From the NCBI GenBank assembly GCA_007125475.1, contig SLDB01000363.1, forward strand, positions 1 through 7,984: a stretch of DNA of 7,984 nucleotides. The letters are read 5' to 3'. A program made the position numbers and the translations under genes. Positions 1 to 5,885 of this stretch are shown here, piece by piece. The DNA is from Nitriliruptoraceae bacterium (lineage in GTDB: Bacteria; Actinomycetota; Nitriliruptoria; Nitriliruptorales; Nitriliruptoraceae). The stretch's first letter is position 1; each line of letters begins with the position of its first letter. A model generated the notes under the pieces. It had not been told where the DNA came from. It saw nothing but the letters and a program-made list of their open reading frames with translations, and did not search any database.

Positions 1-41
1 AGGTCTCCATGGGGTGCTCGCCGGTCGGGGTGCCACGGGGA

Positions 42-64
42 CGGGGAGTTCGCCCCTCTCCCCG
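42..64. terminator. GC-rich hairpin, possible terminator of an upstream gene
   Basis: CGGGGAG (42-48) and CTCCCCG (58-64) form a perfect 7-bp inverted repeat with a 9-base loop. No T-run follows, which is common for actinobacterial terminators but makes the call weak. It could end a transcript entering from the left edge. No gene can be supported in 1-250. Confidence 0.3.
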
Positions 65-112
65 ACTATCGGCACCGACGTCGGGAACCTGAGCGACTCC
101 CGGTGTCCCTAC

Positions 113-142
113 TTCGCCAAGTTTGCTTCGGTCTCCTAAGCT
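113..142 (+). promoter_or_regulatory. Candidate promoter for the MFS gene
   Basis: A TAAGCT hexamer (137-142) fits the actinobacterial TANNNT -10 pattern. It lies in the least GC-rich patch of the left flank. A poor -35 match (TTCGCC, 113-118) sits 18 bases upstream. A start of transcription near 149 would leave a leader of about 100 bases before the GTG at 251. This rests on pattern matching only. Confidence 0.25.
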
Positions 143-144
143 GC

Positions 145-167
145 CGGACGTCGTCCGCCGACGGCGG
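145..167. repeat. Two overlapping palindromes upstream of the MFS gene
   Basis: CGGACG-T-CGTCCG (145-157) and CCGCCG-A-CGGCGG (155-167) are each perfect 6+6 inverted repeats around one central base, and they share three bases. They lie just downstream of the candidate -10, where an operator or a leader hairpin would act. In DNA this GC-rich, short palindromes also arise by chance. Confidence 0.3.
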
Positions 168-250
168 TTCGTTGGTTCGTTGCTCGGGCGCAAGTGACGT
201 GAATCCGCGTCATCGGTGTCGTGCGTCACCGCGGGGAGGTTGCGGCGCTG

Positions 251-1606
251 GTGGTGATCGAGCGGCTTCGGCGTTCCTTCGACGAGGTGTTCCGGCCCGG
301 GCCGGAACGCCGGCTGTTCTACGGCTGGCGGATCGTCGGCGGGGCCTCGGTCGTGCAGACGCTGGTGGCGGGGTTGTTCCTGCAGGCGTACGGCGCCTAC
401 GTGGTCCCGATGCAGAACGACACCGGGTTCAGCCGGACGATGCTCTCGGCCGGGTTCGCGATGGCGCGCACCGAGAGCGCGATCCTCGGACCGGCACAGG
501 GTCACCTCATCGACCGCTTCGGGCCGCGCACGATCATGCGGATCGGGGTCGGGTTGTTCGGGCTCGGGTTCATCCTGCTCAGCCTGATCGAGCACCCGTG
601 GCAGTTCTTCCTCGCCATGGTGATCCTCGCCGTCGGCGCGAGCTTCGCCGGGTTCCTGTCGGTCACCGTCGTGGTCGTGAACTGGTTCCGTCGCCGTCGG
701 GCGACGGCCCTGGGGCTGGCATCGACCGGGTTCGCCTTCGGCGGGCTCGTCGTCCCCGGGGTCACCGCGGTGATCGCCACGTTCGGGTGGCGGTCAGCGG
801 CGCTGTGGTCCGGGATCGCGATGCTCGTGCTGGGTCCGCTCGCCGTCCAGGGGATGCGCCACCGCCCGGAGACGCTCGGCCTGCACGTCGACGGCGTCCC
901 GCCGGACGACGACCCCCTGCCCGACGACGACCCCCCGCCCGACGAGGAAGCGGACGACCGGACCGAGCCGCGCTCCACCGGGCAGCACACCGGACCCGAG
1001 GTGGACTTCACCGCGAAGCAGGCGATGCGCACCGCGGCGTTCTGGCAGATCACGTTCGGGCACGGCCTGGTCGTGATGCTCGTCGCCGGGCTGATGGTCC
1101 ACCTCATCCCGCACCTCACCGAGTTGGGATACTCCCTGGAGTTCGCCGGGCTCATCGTCGCGATCGTGACGATCATGCAGCTGTGCGGGATGGTGTTCGG
1201 CGGGATCTTCGGTGACCGGGTTTCCAAGCGGGTGATCGTCGTCACCGCGATGCTGATGCACGGCGGCGGGGCCCTGGTGCTCAGCGTCGCGGTCACCACC
1301 CCGCTGGTACTCGTGTTCGCGGTGCTCCACGGGCTGGCCTGGGGTGCCCGTGGGCCGTTGCTGGGGGCGTGGCGTGCCGACTTCTTCGGGAGCCGTTCGT
1401 TCGGCGCGATCATGGGGTATTCGTCGATCATCGTGATGTTCGGCGCCGCTGGCGGGCCGCTGCTCGCCGGGTTGCTGTTCGACCTCCTCGGGGACTACAC
1501 GCTCACGTTGCAACTGTTGGCCGGGCTCGCCGGGATCGGTGCGGTGCTGTTCTACTTCGTCCGCAAACCGGCGCCGCCGGTGCCCGCCGAGACCCCGGCC
1601 ACCTGA
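251..1606 (+). CDS. MFS transporter, 12 TM, with acidic central loop
   Basis: Inner-membrane secondary transporter of the major facilitator superfamily; the substrate is not identifiable. Numbered from the upstream GTG at 221, the protein begins with a basic tail, then FYGWRIV (33-39) leading into TM1. The inter-TM2/TM3 signature appears as GHLIDRFGPR (94-103), and its second-half counterpart as GGIFGDRVSKR (327-337). NWFRRRRATALG (154-165) follows TM4, and FGWRSA (188-193) precedes TM6. A central hydrophilic loop (about 212-270) separates the two six-helix halves. The FYGW opening and loop layout resemble the oxalate/formate- and monocarboxylate-type MFS groups, so an organic acid substrate is a guess. 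Start: GTG at 221 has no visible ribosome site, while GGGGAGG (233-239) lies 11 bases before the GTG at 251, so 251 is preferred and 221 remains possible. The gene converges on phoH2 with a gap of only 36 bases. Confidence 0.85.
   Translation: MVIERLRRSFDEVFRPGPERRLFYGWRIVGGASVVQTLVAGLFLQAYGAYVVPMQNDTGFSRTMLSAGFAMARTESAILGPAQGHLIDRFGPRTIMRIGVGLFGLGFILLSLIEHPWQFFLAMVILAVGASFAGFLSVTVVVVNWFRRRRATALGLASTGFAFGGLVVPGVTAVIATFGWRSAALWSGIAMLVLGPLAVQGMRHRPETLGLHVDGVPPDDDPLPDDDPPPDEEADDRTEPRSTGQHTGPEVDFTAKQAMRTAAFWQITFGHGLVVMLVAGLMVHLIPHLTELGYSLEFAGLIVAIVTIMQLCGMVFGGIFGDRVSKRVIVVTAMLMHGGGALVLSVAVTTPLVLVFAVLHGLAWGARGPLLGAWRADFFGSRSFGAIMGYSSIIVMFGAAGGPLLAGLLFDLLGDYTLTLQLLAGLAGIGAVLFYFVRKPAPPVPAETPAT
902..949 (+). 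repeat. 18-bp coding tandem repeat (PDDDPx) in the MFS loop
   Basis: About 2.7 imperfect 18-base units (902-919, 920-937, 938-949 and decaying) encode P-D-D-D-P-L, P-D-D-D-P-P and P-D-E-E. The run continues as A-D-D. They form a strongly acidic, proline-rich stretch in the cytoplasmic loop between the two halves of the transporter. The pattern suggests repeat expansion by slippage. Confidence 0.7.
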
Positions 1607-1640
1607 CCGCACGGGTCAGCAGCGGGGCCTGGTCGGCTGC
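1603..1640. terminator. Candidate bidirectional terminator between MFS and phoH2
   Basis: CTGACC (1603-1608) and GGTCAG (1614-1619) form a 6-bp stem with loop GCACG; the stem includes the MFS stop codon. A second possible stem pairs GCAGC (1619-1623) with GCTGC (1636-1640). The position between two convergent stop codons fits a shared terminator. There is no T-tract. Confidence 0.45.
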
Positions 1641-1642
1641 AC

Positions 1643-3004
1643 TCACGGCGCCCGGCCGTCCAACAGGTCACCGATCAGTGCCGACACGGCGCTGCGCTCC
1701 GACTTGGTCAACGTGACGTGGGCGAACAGCGGGTGGCCGCGGAGCGAGGCGACGACGCTGTTGATCCCGTCGTGTTGTCCGACCCGGAGGTTGTCGCGTT
1801 GGGCCACGTCATGGGTGAGCACCGCCTTGCTGCGCTGACCCAGCCGGCTCAACGCAGTGAGCAGGACGGTGCGCTCCAGGTTCTGCGCCTCGTCGATGAT
1901 CACGAACGTGTCCGTCAGGCTCCGGCCGCGGATGTGGGTGAGCGGGAGGACCTCCAGCAGCCCGCGGGCGGTGACGTCACGAACCAGGTCGCGGTCCGAG
2001 ATCGCCTCGAGGGCGTCGGTGACCGCCGAAGTCCACGGCAGCATCTTCTCGTGCTCGTTCCCCGGGAGGTAGCCGAGGTCCTGACCCCCCACCGCGTACA
2101 GGGGCCGGAACACGATCACCCGGCGGTGGGTGCGTCGGTGCATCACCGCGTCGAGCCCGGCGGCGAGCGCCAGCACGGACTTGCCGGTCCCGGCGTTCCC
2201 CCCCAGGCTCACGATCCCGATCTCCGGGTCGGCCAGCAGGGACAGGGCGACCTTCTGCTCCGCGGAGCGTCCGGTGACCCCGAACAGGTGCTGGTCGTCA
2301 CGCGCCAGCGGGCGCAGGACCTTGTCGGCGTGCATCCGCGCCAGCGCCGACTGCGACCCGGCGGCCATCACCACGCCCGCGTTCACCGGGGGGTCGACGC
2401 CGGCTGGCAGATCGGTGTACTCGAGCTCGCCGTCGGCGTACAGCGCGTCGATCACCGAAGTGTCGACCTCGAGCCGCACGAGCCCGCTCCACGGCGCCGC
2501 TTCGTGCTGCTCGTTGCGGAACTCCTCGGCGGTGATCCCGGCGATCGACGCCCGCAGCCTCAGCGGCAGGTCCTTGGTCACCAGCGTCACGCCACGGCCC
2601 TCGTCGGCGAGGTTGCGCGCCACCGACAGGATGCGGTGATCGTTGGTGCCGCCGCGCAGGCCCGCCGGCAGCGACGCGTCGTCCTGGTGGTTGAGCTCGA
2701 CCCGCACCGTCCCGCCGTGCCCGCCGGCGGGCAGCGGCTCGGTGAGGCTGCCGTGCCGCAGCCGTAGGTCCTCCAGCGCCCGCAACGCCTGGCGTGCGGC
2801 GTGCCCGAGCTCGGGGTGGTGGCGTTTGGCCTCGAGCTCGTTGAGGACCACCACCGGGAGCACGACGTCGTGTTCCTCGAACGCCGTCAGCGCGTCGGCG
2901 CCGGTCGCCAGGAGGACCGAGGTGTCGAGGACGTAGGTGTGTGGGCCGCCCGGGCGGTCGGTCCGGTCGGTGGGAGGGGCGGGGCTGCGTGCCTCGAGGG
3001 TCAT
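1643..3004 (-). CDS. phoH2: PhoH2-type protein: PIN ribonuclease domain plus PhoH ATPase
   Basis: A 453-residue cytoplasmic protein with the two-domain PhoH2 layout. Mycobacterial PhoH2 is reported to couple ATP-dependent RNA unwinding to RNA cleavage. The N-terminal PIN domain (about 22-150) has the expected acidic residues: D27 in YVLDTSV, E56 in LNELE, D122 in NDHRIL and D145 in TKD. The C-terminal PhoH P-loop domain has Walker A GGNAGTGKS (268-276), RPLYAVGGQDLGYLPG (300-315), Walker B FVIIDEAQN (367-375), and a family-typical end with AQRDNLRVGQHDG (401-413) and LTKSERS (432-438). All key residues are present and the length is normal. Start: ATG at 3004 has AGGA six bases upstream, and the conserved domain begins soon after. 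An in-frame start at 3097 would only add a proline/arginine-rich tail unlike the family. It is transcribed alone, divergently from the SDR unit. Confidence 0.93.
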   Translation of the reverse strand: MTLEARSPAPPTDRTDRPGGPHTYVLDTSVLLATGADALTAFEEHDVVLPVVVLNELEAKRHHPELGHAARQALRALEDLRLRHGSLTEPLPAGGHGGTVRVELNHQDDASLPAGLRGGTNDHRILSVARNLADEGRGVTLVTKDLPLRLRASIAGITAEEFRNEQHEAAPWSGLVRLEVDTSVIDALYADGELEYTDLPAGVDPPVNAGVVMAAGSQSALARMHADKVLRPLARDDQHLFGVTGRSAEQKVALSLLADPEIGIVSLGGNAGTGKSVLALAAGLDAVMHRRTHRRVIVFRPLYAVGGQDLGYLPGNEHEKMLPWTSAVTDALEAISDRDLVRDVTARGLLEVLPLTHIRGRSLTDTFVIIDEAQNLERTVLLTALSRLGQRSKAVLTHDVAQRDNLRVGQHDGINSVVASLRGHPLFAHVTLTKSERSAVSALIGDLLDGRAP

Positions 3005-3168
3005 CGGCGGTCCTGTCGAGGGTCGTGATCCTGGTGGGGCGGGCAGGGTCCGCGACGGCGCAGATCGCACGCGCGAGCGCGGCGACGGCCACGGCATGGC
3101 GGCTCTGGTACCCGGCCGGCGAAGGGCCCGAATGGTCCAGAACGCGGTCCGCAGCGGTCATGCCGGTG

Positions 3169-3174
3169 ACGCTA
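3169..3174 (-). promoter_or_regulatory. Candidate -10 element for phoH2
   Basis: On the minus strand this reads TAGCGT, fitting TANNNT, inside the less GC-rich GGTTAGCGT. Seven bases separate it from an ATG at 3161, the spacing typical of a leaderless actinobacterial transcript. If that ATG is not used, the phoH2 mRNA would have a leader of about 157 bases. No convincing -35 is visible. Confidence 0.4.
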
Positions 3175-3337
3175 ACCCATCGACGGTCGGTTTCCGCGGC
3201 ACCGCCACCACGCGCGTTCCGACCCGGCCGTCGTGCTCCGGGGAGTGGTCACGATCGCGGCGTGCCGCCCGCGCGACGAGCGCCGGGCCCGCCCGACCCG
3301 ATCGAGAGGTTGCCTGGCCAGCCATCGCGACGCTGCC

Positions 3338-3343
3338 TAGGAT
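3338..3343 (+). promoter_or_regulatory. Candidate -10 element for the 18-codon ORF / SDR unit
   Basis: TAGGAT matches the TANNNT -10 consensus closely. It lies 12 bases before a GGAGG ribosome site and 21 before an ATG. A TTGCCT at 3310-3315 is too far upstream (22 bases) to be a standard -35. The expected transcript would begin near 3350 with a very short leader. Confidence 0.5.
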
Positions 3344-3355
3344 CGTCGCGGTATC

Positions 3356-3360
3356 GGAGG
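3356..3360 (+). promoter_or_regulatory. Strong ribosome binding site of the 18-codon ORF
   Basis: GGAGG lies four bases before the ATG at 3365. It is the clearest ribosome site in this part of the window and does not belong to the SDR start, which is 57 bases away. This is the main reason to believe the short ORF is translated. Confidence 0.6.
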
Positions 3361-3364
3361 CGCG

Positions 3365-3421
3365 ATGACCCACCACCGCGAGCGGATCGACGCCGCCAAC
3401 CCCGAGGCCTGCCCCGGATGA
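3365..3421 (+). CDS. 18-residue leader peptide overlapping the SDR start
   Basis: The short ORF encodes MTHHRERIDAANPEACPG. It has a canonical -10 (TAGGAT) and a GGAGG ribosome site. Its stop TGA (3419-3421) overlaps the SDR start as ATGA, the usual arrangement for translational coupling. I do not recognise the peptide and it has no signal or membrane segment. It may be a coupling ORF that brings ribosomes to the weaker SDR start. It could also be the remnant N-terminus of a lost gene, or chance. An attenuation role is not supported, because there is no long run of one amino acid and no obvious competing hairpins. Confidence 0.45.
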   Translation: MTHHRERIDAANPEACPG

Positions 3422-4086
3422 GTCCCCGTACGATCGTCGTCGTCGGATCCCGAGGTGGGATCGGGTCCTGGGTGAGGCAACGGTTCGAGGCCGCCGGGGA
3501 CGAGGTGGTCGGCCTCGACCGCGAGACCGGGGTGGACGCCGGTGATCCGGACGCCGTGGCCGAGGCGCTGAGCGGCGTGGAGCCGGACGTCCTCGTCCAC
3601 GTCGCCGGGAGCGTCGGGCACGGTGGGATCGAGGACCACACCCTCGCCGACTGGCAGCGGGTCCTCGACGACAACCTCACGTCGTCGTTCGTGACCTGTC
3701 AGGCGGCCGTTCCCGGGATGCGTGCTCGCGGCCGGGGAGTGATCGTGCTCACCAGTTCGGTGATGGGCCGACAGGGAGGCAACCGCCTGTCAGGACCGGC
3801 GTACGCCTCGGCGAAGTCGGCCGTCATCGGTCTGACCCACCACCTCGCGAAGGACCTCGCGGCCGACGGGATCCGGGTGAACGCCATCGCCCCCGGGCCG
3901 GTGAACACGCCGATGGTGGCCCGGCTCTCCGACGACGAGCTGCACACCCTCCTCGATCAGGTCCCGCTGCGCCGTGTCGCGGAGCCCGACGAGATCGCCG
4001 CGGCGGTGGAGTACCTGTGCTCGGAGGCGGCGGCGTCGATCACCGGCACCGTGCTCGACATCAACGGTGGCATGTGGCTGGGGTGA
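3418..4086 (+). CDS. SDR family NAD(P)-dependent oxidoreductase
   Basis: A 222-residue classical short-chain dehydrogenase/reductase, a soluble enzyme that oxidises an alcohol or reduces a ketone; the substrate is unknown. The Rossmann opening is VVVGSRGGIG (7-16), with the GxxxGxG dinucleotide loop G10-G14-G16. D34 at the end of the second strand (VVGLDRE) favours NAD(H) over NADP(H). HVAG (61-64) replaces the usual NNAG. The active site is N86, S113/S114, Y129 and K133 (YxxxK in AYASAKSAV). NAIAPGPVNTPM (155-166) and the C-terminal DINGGMWLG are typical. The family usually has about 240-260 residues, so this is a compact member. Start: ATG 3418 begins exactly at the Rossmann strand, with GAGG ten bases upstream, and overlaps the stop of the 18-codon ORF. 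It converges on the Ldh gene with 45 bases between. Confidence 0.9.
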   Translation: MSPRTIVVVGSRGGIGSWVRQRFEAAGDEVVGLDRETGVDAGDPDAVAEALSGVEPDVLVHVAGSVGHGGIEDHTLADWQRVLDDNLTSSFVTCQAAVPGMRARGRGVIVLTSSVMGRQGGNRLSGPAYASAKSAVIGLTHHLAKDLAADGIRVNAIAPGPVNTPMVARLSDDELHTLLDQVPLRRVAEPDEIAAAVEYLCSEAAASITGTVLDINGGMWLG

Positions 4087-4134
4087 CCGACGCGCCCCCG
4101 ACGGTGCGACCGGCTCCCGACGCACGGACGGTCA
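4084..4134. terminator. Inverted repeat between convergent SDR and Ldh genes
   Basis: TGACCG (4084-4089) and CGGTCA (4129-4134) are inverted repeats, each containing the stop codon of one of the convergent genes. The interior can form a smaller GTGCG/CGCAC stem. The 39-base loop makes the outer pairing modest. The placement fits a shared transcription end, but there is no T-tract. Confidence 0.3.
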
Positions 4135-5223
4135 GGTGTGCTCCAGGCGCGGCAGGGTGAGGCCGTGCCGCCGACCCCGTTCGGCGACCCACTCCACCGC
4201 CGCGGAGGGCAGCGGAACCCCCTCGGCGAGGCTGGCCTGCAGGGCCCGGTGCTCACGCTGGCCGGCGACGAGGACCTCTTCGTGCCCGGGGGCCGGTGGG
4301 GTCGACTTCAGCATCCGCAGGTAGGCGTCCATCGCCGTGCGGAACTCGTCGATCGGCTGCACGGCGTCGATGTCGATCGCGGTGAGGGTGTGGCTGGCCT
4401 GCCAGGTCTCCAGGCGCTGGCCGAACGTGGCCTGGGAGAGCACCGCGCCGAGGATGTCGACGATCGCCGCCAGGCCGTAGCCCTTGTACGAGGACGCCTC
4501 AGGGGTCCCGCCCAGGGGGGAGAGCCGGAACGGCGGCTCGGGGACGGCCGGTTCGCGCACGGGCTCACCGTCGGCGTCGACGATCCACCCCGCCGGGGCC
4601 GGCTCACCGGCCCGCTGCTTGAGCCGGAGCTTGTTCACCGCCACCGTGGTGGTGGCTGCGTCGAACACGAACGCCGGCTCCTCGCCGGCCGGCACCGCGA
4701 CCGCGATCGGGTTCGTTCCCAGCCGCGGCTCGCTCCCGAACGTCGGGACCATCGCCGGGGCCACCGCGGTGGTGCACACCCCGATCATGTCGTGGTCCAA
4801 CGCCCGCATCGCGTGGAACGCGGCCATCGCCAGGTGCCGGGAGTTGTGCACCGTCGCCATCGCGATCCCGGTGTCGGCCGCCCGTTCGGCCACGTCGTCC
4901 ATCACCCGGGCGGCGACGACGATCCCCAGGCCGCCGTCGCCGTCGACGTTCATCAGCGCCGAGGCGCCGCGGGTCACGCGGTGGGCGGGGCGGGGGTTCG
5001 CCAGTCCCTCCTCGATCCACCCGGCGTACCGCGGGGCGAGGTTCGCGACCCCGTGGGTGGTCACGCCGCGGCTCTCGGCGAGGACGAGGCCGTCGGCGAC
5101 GATGGCGGCGTCGCCGGCGGGGACGTCGAGAGCCTCGAAGATCGTGGTGAGGCTGGAACGCAACGCGTCGACGTCGACGCGGACGAGTTCCCCGGTGGTC
5201 GCGGACGGTTCGACACGGCTCAC
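4132..5223 (-). CDS. Ldh family oxidoreductase (malate/L-lactate dehydrogenase type)
   Basis: A 363-residue soluble NAD(P)-dependent dehydrogenase of the Ldh_2 superfamily, which is not the classical Rossmann LDH/MDH. Relatives act on malate, sulfolactate, ureidoglycolate, 2,3-diketogulonate or cyclic imino acids; the substrate here cannot be told. Family marks are ESRGVTTHGV (50-59, conserved R52, G53 and H57), VHNSRHLAMAAFHA (125-138, where the family usually has N-H-F-G), LGTNPIAVAVP (168-178), FDAATTTVAVNK (187-198), GWIVDADGEP (212-221) and the nucleotide-site stretch YKGYGLAAIVDILG (246-259). The length is normal. Start: GTG 5223 has GAGGAGG four bases upstream and overlaps the nitrile hydratase beta stop as GTGA, so it is the third, translationally coupled gene of the operon. 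Pairing with a nitrile hydratase is unusual and suggests a substrate related to the nitrile/amide pathway. That last point is inference. Confidence 0.9.
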   Translation of the reverse strand: MSRVEPSATTGELVRVDVDALRSSLTTIFEALDVPAGDAAIVADGLVLAESRGVTTHGVANLAPRYAGWIEEGLANPRPAHRVTRGASALMNVDGDGGLGIVVAARVMDDVAERAADTGIAMATVHNSRHLAMAAFHAMRALDHDMIGVCTTAVAPAMVPTFGSEPRLGTNPIAVAVPAGEEPAFVFDAATTTVAVNKLRLKQRAGEPAPAGWIVDADGEPVREPAVPEPPFRLSPLGGTPEASSYKGYGLAAIVDILGAVLSQATFGQRLETWQASHTLTAIDIDAVQPIDEFRTAMDAYLRMLKSTPPAPGHEEVLVAGQREHRALQASLAEGVPLPSAAVEWVAERGRRHGLTLPRLEHT

Positions 5224-5885
5224 GGTGCCTCCTCGAGGTAGGGCTCCCAGAGGTCGACGTGCACGGTGTGGCCCGTCGCGGACCCGCCCCACAGCTCTCG
5301 GGCGTCGAATGCGACACCGTAGAGGTGCTCACCGACGCGCTCGCCGCGGGCGTTGCGGTCGGGGAAGACGTGACAACCGTGGTGGACCCGGACCTCGCCG
5401 AACCGCCCCTGGGCGTACCGCACCGCCCGGGTCTGGCCGGGGGTCGCATGCGGCCGTACCCGGACTCGCTGGCCCGGGGTGAACCGCGGCGCGCTGGCCG
5501 CCTCGAGGTCGGACCGCCGGCCCCGTTCGACGGCGCGGCCAGCACGCTCGGCGGTGAGGCGCCGCGCTACGACCTCCTCGGGGGCGGGGCCGTCGGCGTT
5601 CCCGGAGGCCAACTCGTCGGCGGTGACGACCCCGGACTCGCGCAGCTGCAGGGTGAGCCCCGCCAGCCACCGTTCGAAGTAGCCGAGTCGCAGCTGGTCG
5701 ACGGCACCGAGGCGCTCGCGGGCGTGACGCGAGGCGTCGAGGCTCCAGCGTCCCAGCGCGCCGGCGGCGATCGTGAGCGCGAACACCCGCGCCTGTGACC
5801 GCGAGCCGAACACGGCCTCGTCACCGGTATCCGGCACGAGGCGGCCGAGCCCGTGCATCCCGCCGACGTCGTGCAGCCCGTTCAC
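5220..5885 (-). CDS. nthB: Nitrile hydratase beta subunit
   Basis: A 221-residue non-catalytic partner subunit that forms the alpha-beta nitrile hydratase, converting nitriles to amides. The N-terminal family signature MNGLHDVGGMHGLG (1-14) is followed by RVFALTIA (33-40), a helical region with RWSLDASRHARERL (46-59), and a linker. The SH3-like barrel domain (about 134-221) contains FTPGQRVRVR, HVFPDRNARG (172-181), LYGVAFDARELWG (188-200) and DLWEPYLEEA (211-220). Deviations from the consensus as I recall it: GHTRxPRY is GQTRAVRY (150-157), and the aromatic/acidic residues before RVFAL are SQ instead of WE. R53 and R153, candidates for the arginines that contact the oxidised metal-ligand cysteines, are kept. 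Start: GTG 5885 overlaps the alpha stop as GTGA, with AGGCGG four bases upstream. It is unlikely to be an activator protein, because the full C-terminal barrel is present. Confidence 0.92.
   Translation of the reverse strand: MNGLHDVGGMHGLGRLVPDTGDEAVFGSRSQARVFALTIAAGALGRWSLDASRHARERLGAVDQLRLGYFERWLAGLTLQLRESGVVTADELASGNADGPAPEEVVARRLTAERAGRAVERGRRSDLEAASAPRFTPGQRVRVRPHATPGQTRAVRYAQGRFGEVRVHHGCHVFPDRNARGERVGEHLYGVAFDARELWGGSATGHTVHVDLWEPYLEEAP

Larger units (their letters stand above)
3005..3364. other. Divergent intergenic region, phoH2 / SDR unit
   Basis: This 360-base stretch separates phoH2 (-) from the 18-codon ORF and SDR (+). It contains one -10-like element for each direction (3169-3174 on minus, 3338-3343 on plus). 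The part between them shows no supported gene. The minus strand has an ATG at 3161 placed like a leaderless start, in a frame different from phoH2. Its reading frame stays open deep into phoH2, so it could be only a GC-driven open frame. Confidence 0.6.

Noticed and set aside
1..250. tRNA (including tRNA-Sec) in the left flank
   Set aside because: The hairpins there do not assemble into a cloverleaf, and no TTC-loop/acceptor combination is present.
103..1215. Plus-strand 370-codon frame and minus-strand frames across the first MFS gene
   Set aside because: They overlap a clear 12-TM transporter in other frames and show arginine-rich, domain-free translations typical of GC-driven open frames.
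1718..2767. Long plus-strand open frame (349 codons) antisense to phoH2
   Set aside because: It is the shadow of a high-GC gene: arginine/proline/glycine/valine-rich with no recognisable domain, while the minus strand encodes an intact PIN-PhoH protein.
3005..3097. Longer phoH2 start at 3097
   Set aside because: It would add 31 mostly Pro/Arg/Ser residues not seen in the family. The ATG at 3004 has a ribosome site and lies directly before the conserved PIN domain.
2298..3161. Minus-strand 287-codon frame overlapping phoH2
   Set aside because: Most of it is out-of-frame phoH2 sequence with low-complexity RR/PP composition. Only its first part, upstream of phoH2, was kept as a question.
2941..3417. 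SDR reading frame extended upstream to 2941
   Set aside because: The extension crosses the phoH2 start, the divergent promoters and the short ORF, and is arginine/proline-rich. The Rossmann fold begins at 3418.
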